Shown here: positions 1 through 13,109 of the stretch, piece by piece | How the letters are laid out: every line of letters begins with the position of its first letter | Position numbering within the stretch: position 1 is the first letter of the stretch | Assembly: GCA_034359265.1 (NCBI GenBank) | Contig: CP136890.1 | Coordinates: 81,121,501-81,185,500, forward strand | Length of the DNA: 64,000 bases | From: Canna indica | Lineage: Eukaryota > Streptophyta > Magnoliopsida > Zingiberales > Cannaceae | Direction of reading: 5' to 3' | Translations under genes and position numbers: made by a program | The notes under the pieces: generated by a model | Told to the model about the DNA's origin: nothing | Databases searched by the model: none | What the model saw: the letters and a program-made list of their open reading frames with translations, nothing else

Positions 1-321
1 GTGACATGAAGTTCATCAAATTTTAATATGTAATTGAGTATCCATACACAAAGTAGGGGAGAAATACATATTTGGTCCTATAAGTTTTTAATTTTTTGGA
101 CTTTAGTCCTATAAAATTTATTTTGGTATTTTCAGTCCTATAAATTTGCTCTGTAATATAAATTTGATCCTATCTGTGACGGTCCTTTAACTCTCCGTTA
201 ATGTGGACTAACACTGTTCATACATATTGACAGATTTAGTCATATAAGTTTCATTTCTAAATTTTCAGTCCTATATATTTGTTCGGTAGCACATATTTGG
301 TCTTATATATTTGCCCTGTAG

Positions 322-1390
322 TAGGGGTGTGCGCGGGCACCGGGTAGACCCGGAACCGGTTGGAACCTACCCGATAGGGTAGGTTCCGAGTAGACCCAAA
401 AAAAATTCGGTAGGGTCCGGGTAACGAATTTTGGAACCGATTAAATCCGATTCTGGTTTCTGTTCCATAGTTTCGAGTACCCGAAACTAGTTTTTTAATA
501 TTATATATATATAACCCAGATCCGGTATTAATAGAGTAGATATTATTTAAAACTCATTAACCCTCTAAATTACTAACCCAGTAACCCTAACTTCCCATCT
601 CTCTCACCTCCCTCACGCACGCGTCGCGTCTCTCCCGTCTCGGCGTTTCCACATACCACAGCCGCCTCACGCCCTCACCTGTACCACCCTTCCTTTCACC
701 CCCATCTCTCCCATCTCTCCCATCTCCACTACATCCCAGCGGGCGGCGGAGGTCCACATCTCGACGGGTGGCGGAGATCCACATCTCGGCGGCCGACAAA
801 CCAAAGATCCACAGTCGCCGCACCCCCCCCCCCCTCCCTTTCGCCAGCCATCTCTCTCACCTCCCTCACGCATGCGTCGTCGCATCTCTCGGTCTCTCCC
901 ATCTCCACATACCACTGCCGCCTCACGCCCTCACCAGTACCACCCTTCCTTTCACCCTCATCTCTCCCATCTCCACGACATCCCAGCGGGCGGCGGAGGT
1001 CCACATCTCGGCGGGCAGCGGAGATCCACATCTCGGCGGGCAGCGAAGATCCACATCTCGGCGGGCGATGAACCAAAGATCCACAGTCGCCACACCCCCT
1101 CCCTTTCGCCAGGTACACCACGCGCGCCTCCTCTTTCTCGTTGGCCCTATTCTTCTCTCCCTCTTTGTCTGCAATAGAAAATAGGGAGGTGTTTCATGTT
1201 TGAACCTTATGGTGGCACCTCTTGCCTTATGGTGGCAGCCAAAAGCAGCAAGAAACAAGCTTCAACAAGGTGCTCGGAATCGGAACCGAAACCGGAACAA
1301 CAAGTTCCGGGTAGGGTCCGATTCTAGGTTCTACCGGGTAGGGTTCAGGTATCCTAAAAATTACAAGGTGCCCAGACCCGCTCACCCCTA
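322..1390. mobile_element. Non-autonomous hAT element nested in the 57-2008 element
   Basis: It starts TAGGGGTGTGCGCGGG and ends CCCGCTCACCCCTA, a hAT-type terminal inverted repeat. The subterminal regions are rich in 'GGAACCGG / ACCCGGTAGG' words in opposite orientation at the two ends. The 8-bp target duplication is CCCTGTAG (314-321) against CCCTATAG (1391-1398), one mismatch. No transposase is present; the interior is a GC-rich minisatellite (see 587-1120). Confidence 0.75.
587..1120. repeat. GC-rich minisatellite inside the nested hAT
   Basis: Imperfect tandem units of roughly 25 bp built on 'GGCGGAGATCCACATCTCGGCG', plus larger duplicated blocks starting 'CCATCTCTCTCACCTCCCTCACGCA' (about 595 and 849). 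Open frames run across it on both strands in several phases, as expected for a stop-poor repeat, so none is called as a gene. Confidence 0.7.
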
Positions 1391-2018
1391 CCCTATAGCA
1401 CAAATTTTGTCCAATATATTATCTCAGAGCACAAATTTGATCATATCTGTAATGGTTCGTTAATTCACCGTCCACAAAAAAATAAACAACGTTATGTTAA
1501 TATTGATGGAGTTAACAGACCATCATGAATAGGACAAAATCCATGTTATGAAGCAAACTTATATATGTTATAGAGCAAATATATGTTACGGAGTTAACGT
1601 ACCAATTTGTCTATATGCCGGTCCGTCATATAGATTTGGTCATATCCACGACAGTCTATTAACTCCATCGACATGAACATAACGTCGTTTATTTTTTCGC
1701 GGATGGAGAGTTAATAAACCATCGTGGATAGTACCAAATCTATGCTACGGGGCAAACATATAAGACAAAATATGTGCTACGGGACAAACATATAGGACTA
1801 CAAATATCGAAATGAAACTTATAGGACCAAATATGTCAACGTGTATGAACGACGTTAGTCCACATTGACGAAGAGTTAACAGACCATCACGGATATGACC
1901 AAATTTATACTACGGAGCAAATTTATAAGACCGAAAATACCAAAATAAAATTTATAGGACCAAAGTTCAAAAATTGAAAACTTATAGGACCAAATCTGCA
2001 CTTCTCCCCACAAAGTAG

Positions 2019-2341
2019 GGATCCATATTTTTAAAAGTGTCACAACCAGTTAAATTAATTGTCGATAAACTAGATTGTACATGTTTGCGAGTAGATTTGA
2101 AGTCTAATTCATATTAAATCATTACTTCCTCTAATTTATTTTCTAAGGAAGATGAGTGAATATAAACAAGCAAACAGAATGTTGCTAATTTATTTGTAAT
2201 AAAGCAGAATTTGAACATTTTAAGCATTCTATTCAGACAACCGTTGTTAAAATATTAGCCTTAACAGTTGATTATGCTAAAAATACCTTGTCTTAGGGAA
2301 GATCTTCAATTAAAAACCCTGGTATTTCTTAGTTTCCTCCG
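2019..2341. other. AT-rich intergenic stretch
   Basis: Nothing recognisable apart from the sequence leading into the LINE remnant at 2342. No coding signal or inverted repeat was seen. Confidence 0.5.
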
Positions 2342-2764
2342 GATAGGGGCACTTTTAAATGGAATGCTGATGCCTTAGTTGCTTTAGATAATAATAATGA
2401 TGATACTTTTGCTGCTATTTGTAGAGATCATTCTTGTACAATTGTTTATGCTGAATCTATTTTTGTCCATGATATTTTTGTTATTAGGGGTGAAGCCTTT
2501 GCTATTAACCTAGCTCTTAATTTAGCTAATAATGTCAAGCATGATAATATTATTCTGGAGTTTGATGCAAAAGATGTGATTGATATGTGTAACAATTTTG
2601 TTCATGCAGATTGGTTGATTCGAAATCTCGTTAAGGGTATCCAAGTGGAGGTCAGGAATTTTGTAGTCTACAAACTCAATTTCATTGACAAAGATGCCAA
2701 TAAAGTTGCTGATTGACTCGCCAACTATGCGAGGAGAATGGAACGTAGTTTTACTTGGGATTAA
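2342..2764 (+). pseudogene. LINE-type RNase H (RVT_3) domain remnant
   Basis: One frame reads through about 140 codons with the signature of the RNase H-like domain at the C-terminus of plant non-LTR retrotransposons: 'FKWNADA' at the start, a central 'RGEAFAINLALNLA' block, 'LEFDAKDVI', and 'DANKVAD' near the end. An in-frame TGA follows that motif (about 2714-2716) and the frame closes at 2762-2764. The usual Asp-containing beta strand and the Glu of the EA-x-A helix are recognisable, but there is no upstream reverse transcriptase, so this is a short dead fragment. A domesticated gene is unlikely given the internal stop. Confidence 0.7.
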
Positions 2765-2865
2765 ATTTGGCCCCCGGATCTTATTAATATTACCAATTTA
2801 GATTGTACTTAGGTTTAATTTCTTTGACATTTGTATTAGTTTCTTATGTTTGAATTTAAAAAAAA

Positions 2866-3069
2866 GTTATTAGACGAAAATGACTACAACTTTCGCAAAT
2901 TCCTCAATTTTGGCCAATCTTTTGATTGGTCTCAATTCTATATAAGAAGTTTAGAATTGGTTCCAATAATAGTCTTCCGTCAACCCGACGTGATCTAGCC
3001 CGTTAGTTTGCTGATGCGGCAAATCAAAAATAATATTTAATTATCGTCACGTTACTTTTAGTCCAAGTC
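2866..3069 (+). repeat. Left terminal inverted repeat of the Pack-type element
   Basis: Pairs with 7765-7966 with scattered mismatches. Shared words include CTTTTGATTGG/CCAATCAAAAG, ATCACGTCGGG-type and GTCACG/CGTGAC segments. Confidence 0.8.
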
Positions 3070-3125
3070 ACTTAAAAACATCCAAACTCGATTTCTTTAA
3101 TTATCACCCTTTTCCTAATTGAAAC

Positions 3126-3199
3126 TAGAGGTGGCAACGGGCTGAGCCCGGTTCTGGGCAATGCCTGACCCAGCCCGAAGAGGCCCATTGCCACCTCTA
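3126..3199. mobile_element. 74-bp hAT-type MITE
   Basis: Starts TAGAGGTGGCAACGGGC and ends GCCCATTGCCACCTCTA: a 17-bp TIR with one mismatch. It is flanked by a perfect 8-bp duplication ATTGAAAC (3118-3125, 3200-3207). It sits at the left edge of the captured formin fragment. Confidence 0.85.
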
Positions 3200-3207
3200 A
3201 TTGAAAC

Positions 3208-3891
3208 AGGGTCGATGAAGACATAATGGAAGCTCTGTTTGGCAACGTAGTCACCAACAAAAGTAGCCAACGATTCCTCCAACTCCTCCACATCATCGTT
3301 GGCGGCGGCCACTGCCACCCAAATATACTTGCTTGACCCGCGCAAGTCACAAACGTCGCCATCATCCTCCGATTATTGATCGTCAGCCGCCAAGATATCC
3401 TCGATGGCCGTCGCCTCAGCTCCGACGTGCTAGAGAGCATCACCAAGATTGCTCTCACTAAGGAGGAGGAGGACCTCATCCGTGGATACTTCGGTGACCC
3501 TTCCAAGCTCGCCAACGGTGAGTAGTTTCTCTTCCACATTCTTAGAGCTGTCCCTGCCGCGCCCTTCGCCTGCCTCGACGCCATGCTCTTCGCGGTTGCC
3601 TACGAACCCGAGGTGGCCCACTTTACGTAGACGCTGTAGCAGGCTTGTGGGGAGCTCAAGATCCCCACCCGGGGGCTCTTCCTCAAGCTGTTAGAGGTCG
3701 TGCTCAAGGCTGGCAACCGCATGAACACCGACATGACGAGAGGTAATGCGCAGGCCTTCAACCTTGCGACGCTACGCAAGTTGTCGGACGTGAAGAGCAC
3801 CAACGGGAGCACGACGCTGCTGCATTTCATGGTGGAGGAGGTGGTGCGCTCGAAAGGCAAGCGCTTGGTGGTCTACCGCAGGTAGTCTCCA
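3208..3891 (+). pseudogene. Captured formin FH2-domain fragment (N-terminal half)
   Basis: Formins nucleate and elongate actin filaments through the FH2 domain. Conceptual translation shows FH2 landmarks in order: VDEDIMEALFGN, then NVAIILRLL, LTKEEEDLIRGY with DPSKLANG, [43 protein letters not shown] and [15 protein letters not shown]. The reading frame is broken by stops and at least one frameshift around 3345-3640, so no formin can be made. The match ends at CCGCAG|GTAGTC, which looks like the original splice donor. The remainder of FH2 is at 7400-7690 in the same Pack element. Confidence 0.85.
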
Positions 3892-3959
3892 CCGCTCTGG
3901 TATTATATATATATAGACATGCATGCATGTATGAAATTTAATTAATTATAATTAAAGTT

Positions 3960-4085
3960 CAATTAATCTTCAATCACCAACGGGAGCACAACGCTGCTGC
4001 ATTTCATGGTGGAGGAGGTGGTGCGCTCGAAAGGCAAGCGCTTGGTGGTCAACCGCAGTTAGTCTCCATCGCTCTGGTATTATAT
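3960..4085 (+). repeat. Duplicated formin segment
   Basis: A second copy of about 3805-3910 (ACCAACGGGAGCAC...CGCTCTGGTATTATATATAT) with few differences. A third short echo of the donor-side phrase (CCGCAGTTACAGTCTCCACCGCT) occurs near 7347. The copies suggest slippage or repair during assembly of the chimera. Confidence 0.8.
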
Positions 4086-4104
4086 ATATATACACGAACA
4101 AGGT

Positions 4105-6840
4105 TACGGATGGCAACGGTTCGGTTAACCGCACTTTTGGAGGTTAACTGAAACCGAAACCGATTTCCAAACCCGCTAATCGAAATCAATCGATTTTAAA
4201 AACCTATATCCAAAACCGAAATCAAAATTTTCGGTTCGAATGGAACCGATTATCCGTTTACTATTGGTTAACCGGTTAGTATACGAATAAACGGTTCAAA
4301 TATTGAAGTATATAGTTTGAAATAAAAGTGACGAAAAATTAAAAATTACTGTTTACAAAATACAAATACAAACTACAATTCATCCATTCCATCATCAAAT
4401 TACAAATTATATTCAACACTCAGCTAGTAATTCCTTTGTTGGATTGTCTTGTGCAGCAGCAACAACTGCAAGGTAGGTTGACCTTGCCTCTTCCATTTTT
4501 CTCAATCTCAAAATCATCCATGTCGTTTTGTGTGAACAAGAATGACTACTAATATCCACTAAAATGTGTATATATATACCAAACATCAAAAAAATACACA
4601 TATTCTTGATAATGATGGAGAAATAAGCATCTAGTTCTACCTTCACTATAGTGAGAATACCAAAATGGCACTCCTTTGATGATAATTGATTCAATTTTTT
4701 GTATTTAAGAACATGAAATTACATGCACATATCATGTTCTAATTGCTTGAAAAGGTAACATCCAAGACCCAATTGTTGGGATTGACAGAATAATAATAAG
4801 AAAAATTTGAGAAAGAGCCATCAATTAACAATAACAAGAGAATGAATGACACACTTACTTACAAAATTAAACTTTCATCAGGTTGTACAGCTAAATCATT
4901 TGAGCATAATCTTTCATATACCAGTGCAGCAACCCCATAATCCATGGAGATTATCTACTTCTCAAGTTCCACAATTTTCTGTTTTGATATTTGTGCTTCC
5001 CAAGTTAATCTCTCTAAAGCTACCTGAAAGTTACCTCATGTTAATTCAACAAATCCCTAGTGCCAAAGATATTGAGATCAAGACAAAAAGATTAGGCTGA
5101 TATTAAGACTATTTTAAAGGAGATGAATGACTAGGCACTAAGTTAAATATAAGCAACTAATTTATATCTCAAAGACAAATTCTCCTATGTAACATATATG
5201 CACCATTTATTTGATCTTGTTCAACTTAAACCTACAGCAGAACCAAACTTGAAAACTAAAAGATTCGGGAGCAGAATCTAGAAAATATGACATAGAAGTA
5301 TATGACATCTCTTACAACAAAATAAAAATACGGGATAACATGAGTTAAGCCTAAACAAAAGTTATTACTACATGAAGAGAGATAACAAGCTGCAAATACA
5401 TAGAGATGGTAAGTATTAATGAAAAACCATATTGTATCTGGAAAAGAAATGAATGATTACAATCACATAATCAAAAGGTAACTCATTGAAACAGAGCAAT
5501 CATTAAGTTTATAGAAGAAATATGTAAAATCTTTAGTATAAGGTCCCACACCGCCACGCTCTCAACCATTAACCTAAAGCATACATAGAAGGAATATGTA
5601 AATTGTTTAGTATAAGCTCTGATTCACTTAACCTAAAGTTTACAGGTTCCTTGATCTTTTGGAGATGACTTTAAGTACATTTACATGCATCAAGGTAATC
5701 TGAAAGAACTTTGATGCATCACATTTAGATAGATCATAAATAGATCATAAACATATCACCACATACCGACCTAATTAAACTATTTCAACAATATATATTA
5801 GATAAAGATTTTTCAGATTGAAAATTACTGAAAAAAATACTGAAAACTATTTCTGAAAAAATACCACTAGATCATTAAACTGAAAATTACTAAAAAAATA
5901 ACTAGTTAAACTATTTCTACAATATATACTAGATAAAGAATTTTTAGATAGATCATAAATAAATCATAAACATATCACCACATACCAACCTCCAATCACC
6001 TAGGGTTAGCAGTATTGTGTTGTAGGCTTTTATTGCTCTCAGCATTCTTTACATAACATACAACATAAAACATCAAACACTAACAAATACACCAAACATC
6101 AAGGATCATCATAATCAAAAGATTAATACACTAACAATTCTGATGTATTGGGGGCTTTAGTAGGGGCTGGAGGAAGGATGGGGGCAGCAAGGGACCATAG
6201 CAAATGAAATCTCAAGGTCCGACGAGATAGACTAGGGAGTCAACATCGCATGGGGGAGATCTGGAGATGGATTAGGGTTGTCGGTCGGGGACTGAGGACT
6301 GAAGACTGAGATTGAATGGACTGGGGACTGAGGATTACGTACCTTAATAAATTAAAAGTGATGTACTCCCTGTCGGACTACGACTGAGGACTGCTGGACT
6401 GGGATCGGGGACTGTCGGACTGGGAATCGCAACCCCACGCGAGGAGATGAGATGCCGAGTGGGAATGGGGCTGTGGGTAGTCGGCGCTGAGTGGGGAGTG
6501 GAGACTTAGGGTTAGAAATTAGGTTATATTTATATATAAAGGGTAAACGGGTAAGTGGGTAAATGGTATTGGGTTTTGGGTTATAATTTAATAATTTATC
6601 TTTTAACGGTTTCAGGTACCGATTAATCGCGGATAACTGCTAATCGAAATCAGAACTTATAACAAACTTCGGTTACCGGTTATCCGCGACCTGATAACCG
6701 AAACCGAACTGTTTTAAATCGGTTTTGAGTTTCACTAACCGAAACCGAACCGCAAAATCACTATCCAAAATCGAACCGCAAAATCACTATCAGAAACCGA
6801 ATTTTGTTGTTCGGTTAACCGGTTCCAATTGCCACCCCTA
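4105..6840. mobile_element. 2.7-kb hAT element, no recognisable transposase
   Basis: The left tip is TACGGATGGCAACGGTTCGGTTAACCG; the right tip is CGGTTAACCGGTTCCAATTGCCACCCCTA. Subterminal 'CGGTTAACCG / GAAACCGAACC' words mirror each other. The target duplication is AACAAGGT (4097-4104) against AACAGGGT (6841-6848), 8 bp with one mismatch. The interior is AT-rich without a domain I recognise; 6290-6430 has short tandem 'GGACTGAGGACTG' units. Small open frames (4413-4694, 4846-5100) show no family signature. Confidence 0.8.
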
Positions 6841-6861
6841 AACAGGGTGGCGGAAAACAAT

Positions 6862-7325
6862 ACACGTACACAGTTCAGAGTGGGAGAAGAGACGACGATG
6901 TCTCCCTCGCCTCCGATGTCGTTAGAAACCTCCTCGGGGATTCCTTCTCAGCCGCTCAAGCTATTGCAGCTTTTAGGGAATATTTAATTTGGTTTAGTTG
7001 ATTAGTATTCTCTTCTTTGTTGTGAGAAATTAGTTTTGTAGGAGCTCACACTGTCGGAGTCACGCACTGCTCCTTCGTCCTCAATCGTCTCTACAACTAC
7101 AACAGATCCGACATGCTTGACCCCGCCATGGATCCAGCCCTTGTCTCCTTGTTGAGGTTGCGGTGTCCCCAGAAGTCAACGACGAACAACATCATCGCCC
7201 TCGACCAAGCCACGCCCGCCGCCGTGGACACCGGCTACTACAAGCAAATCCTCTTAAAGAGGGGCGTTCTCAAGGTGGACCAGAACATCGCTTTGGCTGC
7301 TTCGACCAACGCCGTTGTGAAGACG
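6862..7325 (+). pseudogene. Captured class III peroxidase fragment (two exons and an intron)
   Basis: Class III peroxidases are secreted heme enzymes. The first piece (about 6862-6975) encodes TVQSGRRDDDVSLASDV, matching the conserved GRRDG-x-x-S segment. After a short AT-rich intron ending TTTTGTAG, the second piece (from 7041) encodes GAHTVGVTHCS with the proximal heme-ligand His, then NRLYNYN, DPAMDPALVSLLR, LDQATP-x-x-VDTGYYKQILL and DQNIAL. The intron is retained, so capture was from genomic DNA, not mRNA. The frame stops at about 7370 and lacks the distal-His exon, so it cannot encode an enzyme. Confidence 0.85.
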
Positions 7326-7399
7326 ATGATAACCATGTGTCCACCGCAGTTACAGTCTCCACCGCTATGATAACCATGTGTCCGGTGCTCTAGTTACGC

Positions 7400-7690
7400 G
7401 TGGCCGACATTAGGCGGTTGCTAGAGACGTGTGGCCAAGGCTGGTTCGCGAAGGAGATGAAGGGCTTCGTTGGGAGGGCAGAGAAGGAGCTGAGGATGAA
7501 AAGAGAAGAGCAGGAGCGGGTGTTGGAGCTGGTTAAGAAGATGACAAAGTACTACCACGCGGCCGCATCGAACGACAGAGGGGCTCATCCGCTGCAACTG
7601 TTCGTGGTAGTGAAGGATTTCTTGGATATGGTGGACAAGGCTCGTGTGGACATTACCAGGAATCTACAAAAGAAGAAGTCGCCGCCGACT
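7400..7690 (+). pseudogene. Captured formin FH2-domain fragment (C-terminal half)
   Basis: The frame beginning VADIRRLLETC continues with KEMKGFVGRAEKELRMKREE, LELVKKMTKYYHAAAS and HPLQLFVVVKDFLDMVDK, which are the end of an FH2 domain (the helical post region). It then runs out of the gene piece into the right inverted repeat, adding transposon-encoded residues. It belongs to the same formin as 3208-3891. The hAT and the peroxidase piece now separate the halves. This 142-codon frame is open from 7400 to 7828, so a short chimeric peptide is conceivable, but nothing shows it is made. Confidence 0.8.
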
Positions 7691-7764
7691 ATGACGAAGA
7701 AGTCGGGGTCCCCGTTGAAGTCAGGATCGGCGAGGGAGAGAAGAGAAGTTTTGTTCAGGTGTAC

Positions 7765-7966
7765 GTGGACTAAAAGTGACGTGACGATAATAAAATATTA
7801 TTTTCGATTCGCCACGTCAGCGAACTAACGGGCAAGATCACGTCGGGCTGACGAACGACTATTATTGGAATCAATCCTAAACTTCTTATATAAAATTGAG
7901 GCCAATCAAAAGATTGATCAAAATTGAGAAATTCGCGAAAGTTTGAGCTATTTTCGTCTAATAACC
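7765..7966 (-). repeat. Right terminal inverted repeat of the Pack-type element
   Basis: Reverse complement of 2866-3069 with scattered substitutions. The outer tip mirrors the left arm (GTTATTAGACGAAAAT). Confidence 0.8.
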
Positions 7967-8123
7967 TTAAAAAAAAATATAAACAAGCAAATAAATCAAC
8001 TATTATGATTGATTCTCTACGACCCCGGTGGTCCATCTGAGCCGTTTATTTACACTTCTGTACCGAATCCTCTCTTTTCATCACCAACATTTCCTGATCG
8101 TTCGATCTCCATCTACTAAACCG

Positions 8124-8132
8124 CTATTTAAG
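8124..8132 (+). promoter_or_regulatory. Candidate TATA-like box of RPS3
   Basis: CTATTTAAG lies about 100 bp before the RPS3 start codon, at the spacing expected for a TATA element plus a short leader. A single motif by eye, so tentative. Confidence 0.35.
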
Positions 8133-8233
8133 ACCGCTGCCGCATTGCCTCCTCTTCTAGGGCTCCACGAGGCGAACGCACCATCGTCCCCAAGGCAAGG
8201 AAGGCGGCTGCGGCGGTGATTTACCTCCTCCAG

Positions 8234-10918
<2,685 letters not shown>

Positions 10919-11996
10919 TATCCATACTGGTTTTTCCAGTCTTGGATGTTTATCTGGGAGATTGTTCTGAAGAGTTGCTTTGTTCTGCTTTACTAAGACT
11001 TTTAGATAATGTGAGGCTATTTTTGACTATCTAAACTTCTTTTGTGTGCACATTTGAAACTAGTTCCTGAATTTGCAATTTTCTTTAAGAAATGAATGAT
11101 TTATATAATTTTATTGCAATCAATTCAAGGCACAGATCATCCACCAAATTGTGGTGAAATAAACGGGATTTCTTACGGAACTACAATCAAATTGGCCAGT
11201 TAAGCCTTTGCCTAAATTCATTGTACTGTAAAGCTTATAGTTGAAAGCTAATTGTAGGCTTTAATGGTTTGATGACAAATTTTGTCTTGAATTTAGTTGG
11301 CAAGACTAAAAATTGGAGACTTGGTTAAAATAGTATAATCTAAGCCTTAATCCATCTTAGAATATTCCCTAATTATATTTGCCAAGATAAGAAATGCTTG
11401 TAGTGGTGGACAAAATAATTGAACCTGAAAGTATATACCATTACAAGGTTGTGTCTCAGTATGTGATAAATTGACACGTAGTGACTTTTAAGTCCTATAA
11501 GGACAATTGATGACATCACGAAGCAATTATCCAAAAACATAACATCAACCTGAGATTTTTATTTTCCCAGATTCATAATTAAATATTAATATTTTTGGAT
11601 TCGTCCTTTATCCTAAAACATGGTTCTCCTTTCAAATAATTAAAGACTTCCCTAAAAGTATTAAGTAGTTCAAAATAAAATATTTTTTTAATAATTCATA
11701 TTAATATTAAAGTAGATAAAAATTTATTTTAGTGGATCATAATATTATTATTTTATTTTTGAAATATTTAAAGTATTTTTTTTTAAAAAATTAAATACTT
11801 AAATTATATACTTATTAAGTAAAATACAATGTGAATTATTTTTGTAATAATTTATTAGTAGTCAAAAATATTTATATTATGAATTTAAAAAAAATATTAT
11901 GTTTTTATTAACTTACGATGCAACAAGTGTAGGGTGCATAGCCATTTTGCTCCTATGCCTTCTTTTATAATAGGGATATATTGTTTTTGTTGTTGC
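10919..11996. other. RPS3 3' region and AT-rich spacer
   Basis: It contains the RPS3 3' untranslated region, of unknown length. From about 11560 to 11900 it is very AT-rich low-complexity sequence. No gene or clear repeat boundary was seen. Confidence 0.5.
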
Positions 11997-12004
11997 CCTT
12001 TGGC

Positions 12005-12460
12005 TAGGGATAGCTTTTTATGGCCAGTTAATCGAATTTGAAAGGGTTCTTTTGACATTTCCCTAGTGGTACTACTTCCCTGTACTTTAAAAATTCAGTA
12101 ATCATCGATTAGTTCGAATAGATATTGTTATCCGTTCACTGATGAATAACTAGTTAGCAAATAAATAACTAGTTAATATTTTTTTTAGTAATTTATTAAA
12201 AAAATATTAATTATATAATAATTAATTATAAATCAATTTTAGTTATCAATTATTCGTTGATAATCAATAATCGAAATTGAAATTTATAATCAATTTTGAT
12301 TATCGATTCTTCACGAACTAGTTATTGAAACTTAATCGATCTTAATAAATTCATGAAATTGAATTGCAAATTCACGTACTGAAATTGAATTTTGTGATTT
12401 GGTTAACCGATCAACAGATTAACCCTAACCCTAGTTAATCGATTTCAATTGCCAACCGTA
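12005..12460. mobile_element. 456-bp hAT-like MITE
   Basis: A perfect 8-bp duplication CCTTTGGC flanks it (11997-12004, 12461-12468). The tips TAGGGATAGC and (reverse complement) TACGGTTGGC are a diverged hAT-type TIR. The right side ends CAATTGCCAACCGTA, like the other hATs in this window. The left TIR is weak, so the call rests mainly on the duplication. Confidence 0.6.
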
Positions 12461-12539
12461 CCTTTGGCCTGGTGAAATTGATTCGGTGAAGACATACGAG
12501 CAGTAAACCAGTCTCATTATTATGACATCTGCATTTAGT

Positions 12540-13100
12540 CCGCGACTGTGTCCATTTGCTCCAGTCTCCAGGCTGGCATGTAGCCTTCGGTGTTCGGTCG
12601 GCCTTCACCACCAATCACCAGCGCTAGCTAGGCAGCCTTCGCCAAGCCGGAAGCCAACTTTGCCATTAGGTCCTATTCCATCTTCTCCAGGTTGCGCGCC
12701 TTCGGCCTTGGCTTCGGCCTATGCGAGGCCGCCTTCGCTACCATCGTGATCGTCGGCGCTAAGCTCGAAGGTAGCCTTCGCCATACTGTCAAGTTGCCTT
12801 TGCACATACGTCAGTGCGACAACACCAATCTGCGTTCGTCGACGTTCAACCCCAGCCAGTTCGCTATCCACATTGGCGCATTCCATTTTCTTTGAGCTGC
12901 CTTTGCCCTTCGCCTTGCCGCCTTCACCAAATCGGCAACCCGTCGCGTATGCCCTTCGCCAATCCAAGTTCGGCCTTGCCTTCGACCAATGCCAATTTGC
13001 GACTTCGGTCTTTCGCATGCCGCCTTCCACCTTCTGCTGTTCTGCAGCCTGCCTTCGGCCTTCACCAGACAACTTTTCAACCATCTCATATTCGTGCGTC
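12540..13100. repeat. GC-rich 'GCCTTCGCC' low-complexity tract
   Basis: Many imperfect copies of GCCTTCG(G/C)CC-type words, sharply GC-richer than its surroundings. Overlapping open frames occur on both strands, typical of a stop-poor repeat rather than a gene. I do not recognise a protein here. Confidence 0.5.
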
Positions 13101-13109
13101 ATCTACTAC

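Larger units (their letters stand above)
57..2008. mobile_element. Long-TIR DNA transposon (MULE-like), non-autonomous
   Basis: The two ends are long imperfect inverted repeats of several hundred bases made of a phrase like 'TTTGGTCCTATAAGTTTT', starting GGGAGAA at 57 and ending TTCTCCC at 2008. A direct repeat CACAAAGTAG flanks it (47-56 and 2009-2018), which fits the 9-bp-class duplication of Mutator-like elements. No transposase is visible. The interior has been entered by a second element (322-1390). Family assignment to MULE is inferred from the long TIRs and the duplication length only. Confidence 0.7.
2866..7966. mobile_element. Pack-type TIR transposon carrying formin and peroxidase fragments
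   Basis: About 200 bp at 2866-3069 is repeated in reverse complement at 7765-7966 (starting GTTATTAGACGAAAAT, ending ATTTTCGTCTAATAAC). Between these arms lie two separated pieces of a formin FH2 domain and an exon-intron-exon piece of a class III peroxidase, all on the + strand. This is the architecture of Pack-MULEs, non-autonomous elements that pick up host gene pieces. A 9-bp duplication TTAAAAAAA may flank it, but the runs of A make this uncertain. Two hAT elements inserted later (3126-3199, 4105-6840). Its right end is only about 270 bp from the RPS3 start codon. Confidence 0.75.

Noticed and set aside
587..1260. Six overlapping frames in the first kilobase
   Set aside because: They read the same minisatellite in different phases inside a non-autonomous hAT.
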